Source: Limnomonas spitsbergensis (lineage: Eukaryota > Chlorophyta > Chlorophyceae > Chlamydomonadales). Taken from it: 64,000 bases of DNA. The notes under the pieces were generated by a model. That model was not told the origin of the DNA. It saw nothing but the letters and a program-made list of their open reading frames with translations, and searched no databases. The stretch spans positions 2,170,001 to 2,234,000 of the forward strand of contig JAYJMM010000041.1 in NCBI GenBank assembly GCA_037349105.1, read 5' to 3'. A program made the position numbers and the translations under genes. Shown here piece by piece: positions 43,374-54,984 of the stretch. Within the stretch, counting starts at the first letter, position 1, and every line of letters begins with the position of its first letter.

Positions 43374-43869
43374 CTAGGTTAGGAATCTGACAGCTCAGGG
43401 CTCTGATCAAAAGACTTGGCCAAAATTGCTACATGACCGCCCAACCTCGGTCTTCCTTGACACATGCTACAACACTAGCAGTGCGGTAAACTAAACAAAA
43501 TATGCAGGAAGTTGTACAGGACACGGATGAACACAGATTTACGGGTCACTTTGCACACTCAAAAATAAGATCAGGAAGGGTTTCATAGCACATACAAGAA
43601 GAATATACATGGTCGGTTTCACCCCCTGGTTTCACTCACACTACACGCTCAAAAGGGGACAAGATGTCGGAACAATTTCAAAAATAGGACTTGCGAACAA
43701 TGAATGAGACAAGCCGGGTTTCACAGCAAACACATACTAATCAAGCAACAGCAACACTAGCAAACACATACTAATCAAGCAACACTCCTCATCCCTTTCC
43801 CGGAATATCGTGTATAGTAATCCAAACTGTTTAAATTGGCATACCTAGTAACATCAGTATTCATGCCGC

Positions 43870-44000
43870 TTATTTTTTCTGGCAAGTTTCAGCTAGAATT
43901 CAGCTACATCATGGCCTTTGGCTTTGTCGGCCTGAGTGGTGCAGCAAGCCCTGGTCCATGGGCCACCAGCAGTAGTCAATATTTCTGATATATACAGCAG
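43870..44000. repeat. Dispersed family 1 copy
   Basis: 'tttcagctagaattcagcta' then 'catcatggcctttggctt' and 'gcagcaagccctggtcc'. This is the clearest single copy of the family. Confidence 0.6.
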
Positions 44001-44079
44001 CGGCCCCTCGGTGGCCCCCCAAAGGTAGTTTGGCGCTAAAACACGTTAGCTGCTTCAGACTTCAGTTGCCCTTGGGGCC

Positions 44080-44252
44080 TCACGCCTCATCAGCCTGCAG
44101 CGCAGCCACTAGCAGTCTAGCACACGAGAGAAGCATCTGCTGGTTACCCTGGACTTGAGCAAGTCTTGAAATGATCATTATCACTTCCACCTCCGAGGCA
44201 TGTCTGTCTTGAGGGCTGGGCACCAAGGTTAGGGTGTCAGAAACAACAAAAT
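44080..44252 (-). CDS. Candidate terminal exon or small ORF, unidentified
   Basis: The frame MHFVVSDTLTLVPSPQ through IISRLAQVQGNQQM to LLVAALQADEA ends at TGA. The composition (amphipathic, no low complexity) is convincing, but there is no recognisable family and upstream exons are unclear. Confidence 0.35.
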
Positions 44253-44263
44253 GCATTTCTTCA

Positions 44264-44281
44264 TACGGTATGCATACCGTA
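44264..44281. other. Perfect 18-bp palindrome
   Basis: TACGGTATGCATACCGTA at the 5' border of the candidate minus-strand exon. No known site recognised. Confidence 0.7.
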
Positions 44282-45194
44282 CTGCTTTGTGCCATGCCAC
44301 AGGGCCGGGTAATTTACCGCAATAACGTTGATGGCCATCGACTCCAGGCAGCTCATTGTCTACATCTGCTCGATATGGCTGCGACAGTACGTGGCCAGGA
44401 GGACAGGGATCGAGAAACTCAGCAAATGGCTGTACGTGATAAAACCTGTCTAGATAGGTAACATACCTCAAATCTGACATGCAGTCTCATGGCATTGATT
44501 AAATTGATTGATCGGATACCATCCTCAGAAAGATGTTGAAACGGTTCCTTTCGTTCCAAGATCGACCCCATCATTATTTTTTGATGGGCATGTCCTCAAT
44601 CATCAATCATGCTGTTTCAGGTATGGAATGAGAATCGTCGGATCACGTTGGATCACTTTTTCTAGCCAGCATGGTCCCTCGCCATTCGCACCCTCACTCA
44701 ACCCTGTAGTTCTTAACGCTGCTGCGCTATTCACTACATAACTTCCCACGCACAACACACGCAGGTACATTCCAGTACGTACCCCCCATTTATACGCCTG
44801 CTTAGTAGACCTACAGCCACGACCTAGTACGTACAGCCTGCTGCCCGCTTCACACGCACTTCAGGAAATTACGCGTTGTTCTCGGGAACAACGAAGTGAC
44901 TCGGAAGTGCACATCGTTTTCCAAACAAAAATTTCAGACCTGTCATCGACCAGAGCAACGACACATCTAAAAAAACAATGGTATGGCCGACTGGAGCCGG
45001 CGTTGTTGATCATCTGTCAGGTTGGTCCGTCACTACTGCTGCCTGTTGGGTATTTTTCGAGCAGCCCCCCCGCCGAAATTACTAGCTATTGGGATCCCAG
45101 CTCAATCGAGCGGTCGGTGGCACCACGCACGCAACGCCAACTAATGCATCCCAGTCTCGGATGGGATGACTGATGAGCTGTTCGTAACGCTTCC

Positions 45195-45765
45195 CAGTCA
45201 AATACCCGCCCCCTGCCAATACCCCCTGCCAATACCCCCTGCAAATACCCCCTGCCAATACCCCCTGCAAATACCCCCCTGCAAATACCCCCCTGCAAAT
45301 AACCCCCTGCCAATACCCCCTGCCAATACCCCCTGCCAATACCCCCCTGCCAATACCCCCCTGCAAATACCCCCTGCAAATACCCCCCTGCAAATACCCC
45401 CTGCCAAGACCCCCTGCAAATACCCCCCTGCAAATACCCCCTGCCAATACCCCCTGCAAATACCCCCCTGCAAATACCCCCCTGCAAATACCCCCCTGCA
45501 AATAACCCCCTGCAAATACCCCCTGCAAATACCCCCCTGCAAATACCCCCCTGCAAATACCCCCTGCAAATACCCCCTGCAAATACCCCCTGCAAATACC
45601 CCCTGCCAAGACCCCCTGCAAATACCCCCCTGCAAATACCCCCCTGCAAATACCCCCTGCAAATACCCCCTGCAAATACCCCCTGCAAATACCCCCCTGC
45701 AAATACCCCCCTGCAAATACCCCCCTGCAAATACCCCCCTGCAAATACCCCCCTGCAAATACTAC
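45195..45765. repeat. 13-14-bp minisatellite, about 42 copies
   Basis: Units alternate 'ctgcaaataccccc' and 'ctgccaatacccc'. Because the length varies between 13 and 14, all frames on both strands appear open. On the minus strand every unit contains 'tatttgcag' followed by 'ggggggta', i.e. acceptor-like and donor-like strings. Confidence 0.95.
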
Positions 45766-46009
45766 CCACTTGCTTTTCTTTGAGTTTTTACTCTCTTGCT
45801 TGATTCACACTGCATAGCGTTCTGACTGACATGTTTGTTGGCATGTGCAGGCCAGGAGCACGCAGCCATCTCTTCGACGTCTGCGGTTGCAGACCCTGAG
45901 CCTGGAATAGAGGGATCGAATGAGACTGCTGAAACAGGTGAATACGCATTTGTTGAAGGAAAAAGGCTTGTTGAAGGTAAAAGGCAAATTAAGATGATTA
46001 TCACTGTTG

Positions 46010-46254
46010 AGAAGGGGCCTGTCACTAGGGGGGGCGGTCTAGTCCTCTGACACACACCCGGCTCATAATGCGACCTCATGGTTGGCGCCTTAGCACATGG
46101 AAGAATCGACTGGCGATCAGGACTAATGCCATTGAATAGCAAATGGAATATCTTTTCCCCTGGTCGATTCTTCGCTGTGCAAAGGCGCCAACCGGGCACT
46201 TACAGTCCCTGTTTGGGGGACTAGTCCGACCCCCCCTAGTGACAGGCCCCTTCT
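46010..46254. mobile_element. 245-bp fold-back element (MITE-like)
   Basis: The outer arms 'agaaggggcctgtcactagg' and 'cctagtgacaggccccttct' are exact inverted repeats. Inner arms continue with 'ggactagtcc'-like and 'ggttggcgcctt...gaagaatcgac' / 'gtcgattcttc...aaggcgccaacc' pairs, so nearly the whole element can fold into one hairpin. No coding capacity. Target-site duplication is not clear. Confidence 0.8.
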
Positions 46255-49072
46255 GGTGAGTGAACAATCCAGCTCTCAATTCATAACATAGCTCCTGCCG
46301 CTCATGCAATTGTGGCCAGCAGCTGATTATGGATCATGAGTGGGTTCATTCACATGGTGAGCAGGCATGCAGGCTGCATGGCATAACTTGCACGGGAAAT
46401 CTACCCATTTAAAGATTATAAATTTCAGCGGAGCATGACTTTTGATGCATATGACAGATGCCTGTACACAGAATTAGTTACGACAGCAGGCAAACATTGA
46501 GCCGCGCGGCCCCGCCCCTGGACAAGCAAGTCAGCGAGCAACACAAATCCACAGACCAGTGGCGTGCTAGTGAACCCTATCGCAAGGAAGATAAGACCCA
46601 ATCATGAAACATGATATATCATATATGCAAAGGAGCTGTTGCTGAGCATCAATATCGTGTTGCAAGTTAGCTCCCTTGTGCCCACATGAGGTTGATGTGA
46701 TTTTAAATCATGTGATTTCAAATAAATGCATTGTAAGGTGTTCCCCTGTCCATGCCCCATGCATGTCATGTCAGTGAGCTTTGTGTGCAAACCAGGCAGT
46801 CTCTGGTTTTAAGCAGTTGCTTTTAGAGCTATGAGGTACGACTTGGATCAATAATTTATGTAAAGCAATGCCTTCAGATCGAATTAATCGAATGCGCTGA
46901 CAAAATGTCGTACCGAGAAATAATCATGCGAATATCCTGCTCAATTTTAAGCTTCCAGTTTTGTTGGGCTTCATTCCTGTGCACTTGCACTTACCGGATT
47001 TGACACCAAGAAATAATTCCTCAGCATCTACATATCGTAAAATTTGTCTTATTCCGTTTTTTATACTTCATTGGGGCTTAAATGCCGCATAACTTCAAAC
47101 TGATCAATTCGGTTTTCCACATTTATCTGCCCTGACAGTGACCAACAATAAAAAACCATTTCGTCTGCCTCGTTTTTCAGCCACTTAATCACACAAATGA
47201 GTCGGTAAGCATCGGCCTCTACCGCCACAATGTTGTGCGTGCGGTGTGTTCGACCGCCTGAGCGCTCGGCACGCACAACCAGCTCATCTTAGGTGGCCTC
47301 CCCCCTCGGCTTCTTGCCCCTCTAACGCCTCGGACTAGCAGGAGCGCCAGGTATATCTGCTGTCATTTGCAGGCATGGCTGCAGGACTGATTGCGGCGGG
47401 TGTGACAGCGGCGTCAGGCGTTTGAGTAGCCAAGGCTGTCTGGAAGAACTGTGATCGCATGCGATTTAGCTTTCGGTGCCATTGATAGCTATGGCACTAC
47501 GTGGTAGGTGGAGGTCTCGACATGATGAGCACCAGCGTGTGGTGTCCTTTGCGGCTGGTTATACCTGCCTTTCGATTTTCGAATGCCGTATTTCTGCAGG
47601 GATACTTATCCCCCCTCTAATATATCAGCAGTTTGTACTAACGGCAGGGTGTTGAAACATCCCGTTGCGTGCTAGCGCGCAACGTTTTGTTGTAAAATGC
47701 TCAGGAATTTAAGTTTGTTTCCGTCAGCGCCTAGTGAAAAATAACACGCCATTTTGCCGGCCCTTCAAAACAGTAAAAAACGAAGAGAGGCAAACAGTAT
47801 GGTAACCTATTTCACCTTCTATTTATTTTGAACTAATTTTGAAGCTATTTTGTATTTCTTCTCATCCGGTGAATGTCCAGGTGGACGAAGCAGGCCAGGT
47901 AGGACCGGAGACCTCTCGGTAGGACACGACTGTTTATGTTTCCTTACATACAGAAGTACAACCTGCAATTACTGCGGTACACGGTGCTTTGCAAACAATA
48001 GTACAAGGGTTTTACAGGGAAATTGGACACAAATGGTATCTGTCTCCAGCTCAAAGGTAAGAGGGGGAGGAGAACAAGTTGAGTCCGGCTATCCCGCTCA
48101 GATCCTGGACCCGCCCATTATAGGACCCTGCATAGTCTTAGTTTATGTGTGGACCCACAAGGAATGTTTCATTTCTGGGTAAGTGCTCGCGAATTGTGTT
48201 ACGCTGCCATGCATGACATGCACATTTGCACGAGTTTTTGCTGCCACAGATACGAACCAATTGGACTTTTAACAGGCAACAGCATGGCACCATGTATGGA
48301 TGTGCACCATGTGACGGTAACGGCGCGGACGTGGCTTCGGCCCAGGCTGCGCTGTTTCCTTTACTCTCACGCCCCCCACGGGGCGTAGCTTTCTTTCTTT
48401 CTTGCACCATGTGGAATGGATTGCTTCCCACATGCATTTAAGGACCATTTGCTAGCTCGGTGTCTGCATCTGACCGCTTTGGCTGCTAGTCGGGCAGGTA
48501 GAGCCGTAGAGCTGGGCAAGATCCGCAGATGTAATGCACCATCACGATGCGCCATTGAGCTGATCTATCTCAAGATATCCCAGCATCTCATGGGATTGGT
48601 TCTGAAATCGATCCCAGATATGGGTTGAAACCTATTGATGGCATTTACGTCCAATCACGTCATCAGGATCAGCCTACGATCGTCCCAGTATCGACCCAAG
48701 AGAGAATACATCAGGATCGGCGCGCCCGCGCCGATTTTCAGTTGTTCCGCACATCTGGACCCTCCCTTCATACCACCACGTCAGTCGGGTCAGTAGTCAT
48801 TACGCAATCGCAATTTTGACAGCCAATACAATCATAACTTTCCATCACCCTTGACAGACTATAGCGGCTGATAATGGTTTATTATCTTCCCCAGCATTCC
48901 GGGACCCTGCCGCGACGGATCGATCTACAAATTTTATCACATCTGCCGGCTATCTCGATACTCTTCGCATCCCTCAAAGCACGCGCAGGCGTTATCTTTC
49001 TCAGGCATTACACTGTGCCATCCACGCCTCTAACGGCGTTCCTACCCTTCCCTTCTTTCTTTGCAACATAGT
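46255..49072. other. Gene-poor stretch with scattered repeats
   Basis: A minus-strand frame at 47061-47276 (with AYRLICVIKWLKNEADEMVF) is protein-like but unassigned. Dispersed family 4 lies at 48315-48360 followed by 'ctttctttctttctt'. Small hairpins around 'atcccagcatctcatgggat' occur near 48580. Nothing else is supportable. Confidence 0.35.
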
Positions 49073-52000
49073 ATGCCGTCTGATCCACCGGTGTTTTGCG
49101 CGGGATCCCTCTGCGGCATCATACCTTGCCTACTACAAGTCATCAACATCGGAAAGAAAAATCCCGGGCAGCTTCCACAGCAGTCAATTAAAAGGGTATT
49201 GGATTCGCCAAGGCCAGCTGACTGGCCCACTTATGCAGGTAACTAAGGTCGTGTTTCCACTGGTATTCTGTCGGGCAACCGACACGGTTTAAGGCCCAAT
49301 TTCGACCCAACTGCCGCAAACCGACACGGTTTAGCCTTTCTGAAACCACGCATTCAAGAATAGCCTATACCTCGCCGATGACCAGGTTTAAGCTATTCTA
49401 TGAGTTGGTTGCCTCTTGGTTTAAGGAACCATCTCAGCGCGAAAGATCGTTCGGCATTAAAGACGCCATTTCTATAGCCAGATCGAAATAAGCGGCGACA
49501 TTTGTGGTTCCGAGGTCACGAATCGTCGCAGAACGTCTCGGCGCCCCTAGATCAGACCTCTGGTGGCAGGAAGTTCGCTGTGAACTTCCTGGATTTCAGT
49601 GGAAACAGTTTTGGTTTAAGGCGTGAAAAAATCACGATCGCGAGCAACCGGATTCAAACCGCGCTGGTTTAAGGCACCAGTGGAAACACCCCCTAAGCCT
49701 GCACAACCTCAATTCTCTGCAATCTACGGTACTAGCTACTGCCAGTATATCTGCCCTGTATGCTGTGCACAACTGGTATTGTTCTTGTTGCACTGGCTGT
49801 GCCTGGTGACCAGCCCACTACTACTGGCTGGGGTTCGTGGGTTACCTGGCACTTACCAGCCCCTGCCAATATAATCATTTATTTGTGACTTAGTCATTCC
49901 CGGGATCGCAGCATTTGTTTGGGAAATCGATGCCTATGGGGATTCATTTGTTTGCCATTACAAAGCTCACATGCTTCAAGGATTGAATGTTCTTAACAAT
50001 TCATGAGCAGCAAGCCCCCCCTCTCTATCGGTTTGGGTGCAAGTGTACAACATGCCAGCCTGGGGCACATCGTAAACACAGCACCCCAAAACATGCAAAC
50101 TAGGCCCCCACCAGGTCACTATGGCAGTCCTCCCCTCACCAGAATTACCAGAAGCAAGAACAATTTTACTATTGCAAAATTTCGTACCTAGACCCGAAAT
50201 GTTGTCAGTTGTGCTTGGGCCGATGCGTATACCTCGGCATCTTTAGGTGGCTGGTTCAAGCTTCTGGCACCTTCCTCTGGTGTAAGGCTGGCATTACCAC
50301 TTGCAACGTAGGAGCACATCTTCTGCATCTGAAATCTTCAATGGCCTTCATCCTTCGAGGTGGTAGCAGCTGTTGCTCTGCCCAAATTAGTGGCTCGTCG
50401 AGGGGGAACTAAGGGTCACTGCCTGGGTCTTGCATCTATAAGAGCACTTCAGTTAAGAGGGCTGCCATGAAGATTTCCACACTTAATTACAAATGATTTG
50501 GGTGTGAAGGAGTGCGGATATGGAAGTCGTTGGTGACCCTGCTGCTGGGGGTTGCTTCCCCCCTTAGGAATCGAATTCCCAAATGGAAGTGTCAGTTTGG
50601 TAGTCATGATGGGAGGAGCCCGCTTTTTCCACTGATGTAACCCACAGCCTTTTTGTTATAATGCATTATCATTTTCCATATGCAGGTCTCGATGGTGGTG
50701 GAGCGGCGGGGCCGTATGAGACGGCTGTGCATGGTGTACATGGTGGGTATACAACTAGACGTCTATACATGAGTGCTTCATGTCCGCCACTTCATTTTTA
50801 AATGTTCCTTTGTGATGCATGTCCCGTACACTGTTCATGGTGGCTCTGTTAACCTGGTGGTGCGCATGCATGCTGGCATTTGTGAGGACAAGGGCAGCTG
50901 TGGATGTGTGCATGAATTCGATTGTTTCTGACTCGGACCAGTCTAATGCGGGGAAAAGGTGGATGGGCCCATATTGCCCTAGCTGGTTGGCGTATTGGTG
51001 AAGTAGCTGTGCATTTGTTTCTGTATTTTGTTCGCACTCCGGACCATGATTCGCGGTTGCTGATGGACTGTCAACAGTGGCAAACGGCCTGAATTTATCA
51101 TCTCAATGGAATTAGGTGTTATTGTGCTCCATTATCTGGTAGACAGGGCAGGTTATTTGGCTTAGATACATTCTGTATCTATCAAACGAACGTTGAATTA
51201 TTTTCTTGCTTGCTTGCTTGCTTCCTGTTTAATCCTGTTGAAGTTAGGACATGCCACAGCCTATGGGACGTGCCTGGTGGCTGGCTCTGTGCTTGTCGCA
51301 TTAACATAACATAGTAAAGATGTATTGCACTTATCCAAGTCAAATGATTGGATGTCCCTTCGTTACATTTCCCCCCTCCCTCCTAGGCATCAAAGACCTC
51401 CCGTTCGATCTGTTGACCATAATCGTCTCCAAGGTTGACATGAAGACATCCGCACGGGCAACATGCCGCACCCTGCGCGATGTGGTTAATACAACAGTTA
51501 CAGGTCTCACTTGGAATTCTCTTAACACTGAGCCCAAATATAATGGAGAATATCCATCAGCACAGTTCCAAGCAGACTTCTTCTTCAAGCTGCCAAGTTT
51601 GAGTGAGATTGCCTTCAAATACACGACGCGTATGGACCTCACCCCTATGGCTGCCGACACAAAGCTGCACACCCTCAGCTTCAGGGATTGCTGTGGATTT
51701 GAAGACCTCATCACCCCTCTATGCGCATTCTCTGGACTGCTGACTCTCAGCTTCATGCAATATAGCGGACTCGAGGACATGAGCCCATTGGCCGTATGCA
51801 CACAGTTACAAACTCTGACAGTCGAATGTTGCAATGGAATCATGGACATCACCCCTTTGTCTGCGCTCATTGGACTGCAAAGTCTCAGCTTCAGCTTTTG
51901 TACTCAAATCAGCGACATCACCGCATTGGCTGCTTGCACTGGACTTCAGACTCTCAGCTTAAACGACTGCACTGATGGCAGTGACCTGACACCCCTAGGT

Positions 52001-52135
52001 ATGTGCACTGGACTGCAGTCTCTAAGCATCGACCGTTGTGTCTGTGTGTGTGACCTGACCCCCCTGGCTACGTGCACTGGACTACAAACACTCAGCTTCA
52101 ATTATTGTGCTGGTGTCAGTGAGCTGACACCTTAA
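49073..52135 (+). CDS. F-box-like plus leucine-rich-repeat protein (spliced, 3 exons)
   Basis: The exons are 49073-49238, 50686-50742 and 51387-52135, with matching phase-1 borders, giving 323 aa. After a short N-terminal region, the start of exon 3 reads GIKDLPFDLLTIIVSKVD and ATCRTLRDVV, an F-box-like helix pattern. At least seven leucine-rich repeats of about 24 aa (72 bp) follow, with the theme DLTPLAxCTGLQTLSF. Such proteins usually act as substrate receptors of SCF ubiquitin ligases; that is family knowledge, not shown here. The frame ends with TAA where the repeat pattern predicts Leu, and recognisable repeats continue beyond it. Exon 3 alone is well supported. Exons 1 and 2 rest on splice motifs and phase, and the ATG at 49073 is a guess. 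If exon 3 is used alone, an ATG at 51320 is an alternative start. Confidence 0.68.
49247..49693. mobile_element. 447-bp Tourist/PIF-Harbinger-like MITE in intron 1 of the F-box/LRR gene
   Basis: The terminal inverted repeats are GGTCGTGTTTCCACTGGT on the left and the complement of ACCAGTGGAAACACCCCC on the right. They are flanked by a 3-bp TAA duplication (49244-49246 and 49694-49696). GG-starting ends and a TAA/TTA target are typical of PIF/Harbinger MITEs. The interior repeats 'ccgacacggttta' and 'ggtttaagg'; no transposase. It starts 8 bp after the inferred splice donor at 49239. Confidence 0.78.
49697..50685. other. Remainder of inferred intron 1 of the F-box/LRR gene
   Basis: No strong repeat or coding signal apart from short unassigned frames. 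Confidence 0.35.
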
Positions 52136-52590
52136 GCTGTATGCACTGGACTGCAGTCTCTCAGCATAATCGACTGTTTCCAAGTTTGGGACCTGACCCC
52201 CCTGGCTGCGTGCACTGGCCTGCAAACCCTCATTGTAGTGGAGTCAGTGACCTGACACCTCTAGCTATGTGCATCGGGCTGAAGTCTGTAAGCTGCCGAG
52301 GCTGATCCCGAATTAGAGACGACCTTTCTGGCAGCGTGCACTGAGAGCCTTAGACGACCTTTCTGGCAGCGTGCACTGAGCTGTGTTAGCTGCACCTCGG
52401 GCATCCTTTGCGGAGGAGGCCAGGGTGCACCCACGGTGTCAGAGGTGACATGAACTCAGTTTGTGCTGCTTAAACCTATGTGTCAGGGTCAGTGACCTGA
52501 CCCCTCGGGCATCGCGCACAGGACTGCATAATCTCAGTTTCAACAATTGAGTGCGGGTGATTGGAACTCCTTAAGCCCATGTGCATCATC
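52136..52590 (+). pseudogene. Decayed leucine-rich-repeat tail downstream of the F-box/LRR stop codon
   Basis: Directly after the TAA, the same 72-bp LRR unit continues in frame (AVCTGLQSLSI, then DLTPLAACTGLQTL). It then picks up deletions and further stops. Scattered pieces such as 'ctgcgtgcactggcctgcaaac' and 'gtcagtgacctgacccctcgggc' run to about 52590. This is either a once longer gene truncated by a nonsense change or non-coding repeat debris. Confidence 0.6.
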
Positions 52591-52867
52591 ATGGTTTGGG
52601 GGTGCTAACCCATACATTTCCCCATTGGCAGTATTGACTATGAGCGCAAATGGTTAAATAGCTTGGTAGGCTGCATGTGGTTTACATCTATGATATGCAA
52701 AGTCTGAGCTGCAAAATGCCTCCCTTGCTTGTCGTCTCTCCCCCTCTGCCCCTCAGTTGGCTGTTCTTGTTGTTGGTGATTTTGTGGGCAGTCATGCTAG
52801 GGGGCGAACAAACAGCTCAGTAAGTTGAGGGATCTTGACCTCCTGCTCGGCTTCTTGGGGATTATCA

Positions 52868-52950
52868 GGGATGATGGTGCGGCTGTGGCATCGGCCCATG
52901 CCTTATTTCTTCGCCCTCACCCCCCCCCGCCCGCGTCATGTATATTTTCT
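52868..52950. repeat. Dispersed family 4 copy
   Basis: 'gatggtgcggctgtggcatc' then 'ggcccatgccttatttcttc' and 'tttctttctttcc' matches the copies at 38571 and 48315. Confidence 0.5.
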
Positions 52951-54491
52951 TTCTTTCCTTAAGGGGGTTGCTCAGTGGGCGTGAGTCCCCTGCTTGCGAC
53001 AATGTTGATGAGAGTGGACAAACCTAACGACCGTACGGCTCATACTTCCATGGTCCGTATGACTCAATCGTTGTTGCCATACATCTTGTATCAAAACCTT
53101 GGTAGAGGCCGGTAATAGAGACTGGTGGATCCCGCTGTCAAAGGACTGCGTTCTGTAAATCCAAGCGCACCAATAATAATGACACAGTTTCAGAACCCTT
53201 GCATTTTGTCTAAGTATTAAAATGGTATATATTCTGTGTATTTGAAGATGAAGCTGATGACTTTTGGTACCGCCGGCCATCCCTCCCTCTCCTCATAAAG
53301 TGCCAAAGTGTCCGTTGATGGTAATTTTGATTGAAGATATGCGTGTTGTGAATGGATGCGATAATGCAAGGTCGTTTAATTTCCGTCCTTTGGGGTATCT
53401 GAGCTTTTGTTGCTAACCTTTGAAGCTGTAAAATGAATCTTGTTTTGTGACCCGCTTGAGCAGTCATGATGTAGTAGGGGTCAATGACGTTCCACCCCCT
53501 AGTTACACCTACCAATATGAGTGGGCCTTGCTCACAGTAAAAAATTAAATACTGTCAGTCCGCATTGACGCATTGTCATCAGGCGTTTTATACACACAGC
53601 ACATTGTGGCAACCGGTGGCGCGGCGGCATCATACACACAGATTGTTGAACACATGATGATGTGCGTAAAATAATGGGCAGAGGCTGAGCAACATGCAAT
53701 CAAAGACATCGCCGCCCAGCGCTGATTGGTGTTGGGACTGGCCGCCACTCCGTCATCTTGAGCTTCATTGGTGTCCTGGCTATCCGCCAGGGACGGCCTC
53801 ATACCGGCTCACGTGGTTTGAATTCAACATATGACTGGGACATGAATCAGGAATCGATCCCGATTTGAATCGACAACACCTGTGCACAGGATTGGGGTTT
53901 CACATGTACAGGGTTTACGGTTTGTAGGGTAACCCTTGACACCAGAGGCAAGCTGCCCTTCTGCCCCTCGTACAATAGCCTCACTCCCCTCACACCGCGG
54001 CGGCAGCAGCACATCAGGCTACCTGCACAATGCTGCTACTTTTCTGGTTATCTTCTTGGGTTCAGGCTGCTTGAACAGTCCTACTATCACTCATATGGTG
54101 GTCTTCTTGGGTACAGGGTTAGGTTTTGCCCGGAGCGTGAAATCACATTGCCCACATTGACCACGCAAAGGGGTGGGAGAGTACAACCGAAAGGAGACAT
54201 GATCAAGCAGCATCTTTCAACCTGCATGCCTTCCTAATCTCCTTGGTCCCCTCCTCAGCTTTGGCCCCTTTCAGCCTATTTCACCCTGCTTCATCCCAAC
54301 TCACACCTCCCTGTCCCTGCCCAAATCTGCCCCCTCTACTCACCGTAGGCTTCCGAAACACAACCCCGACATCCCCCGCCTCAAGCCTTCCAGCCCGCCC
54401 ACATCTACCTGCCTGCCCACCCAAAGTATCCATGGACATGACCACCAGGGCTTAAGCTTACATCTCTGACCCCCATACCAACCCCCCACAC

Positions 54492-54798
54492 CTGTGAGGC
54501 CTGCAGATCCAGCACCATGTCAAACCGGTCCATCCACGTCACCACCAGAGGCAGGTTGCCTACCTGCCCCACATCCTGCAACACCGCCACATACCCTGAT
54601 GAGGGGTAAAACGGTTACAGGCTGAGTGTTGGAGTAAAGGGTTTAGGTTCAAGGTTGTGAATGGAGGGGTACCGGTAGAGTGTCTCGTCCACAATTCATG
54701 TTTATACTGCAGCCACCTGCTTCCCCTGATGTGAAATGCGTTCCTGATCCCCGGTGATGGGCCGCCGGGAGGCACCGCTGGGGCCCCGGGGACCAAAC
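54492..54798 (-). CDS. Candidate exons of an unidentified minus-strand gene
   Basis: Two pieces look coding. The segment 54798-54717 reads FGPRGPSGASRRPITGDQER and ends at a possible 'aagcag|gtggct' donor. The segment 54595-54492 reads YVAVLQDVGQVGNLPLVVTW and RFDMVLDLQASQ, and ends at 'cacag|gtgtgg'. Their phases do not join directly, so another exon or a different border is needed. A decayed copy of the second piece may lie at 53935-53985. Family not recognised. Confidence 0.4.
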
Positions 54799-54984
54799 CT
54801 TGTACGCAAATGGAGTGTGAGGCAAACTAAATGCAGCGGAATTCTGCATATGTGTTCTGGAAGAAATTTGGTTGTTTTATTGTTCAGTGTATGATGAAAA
54901 GAGAGAATCATCTCAAAACTCTGTCAAAATTCCTGTCTCCCCCCTAACTCTCTAGGCGGTGCTCAATCGAACTCTTTTGCACCC

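Noticed and set aside
45082..45783. Several open frames of 186-227 codons on both strands
   Set aside because: They come from the 13-14-bp array and are open in all frames; there is no independent coding evidence.
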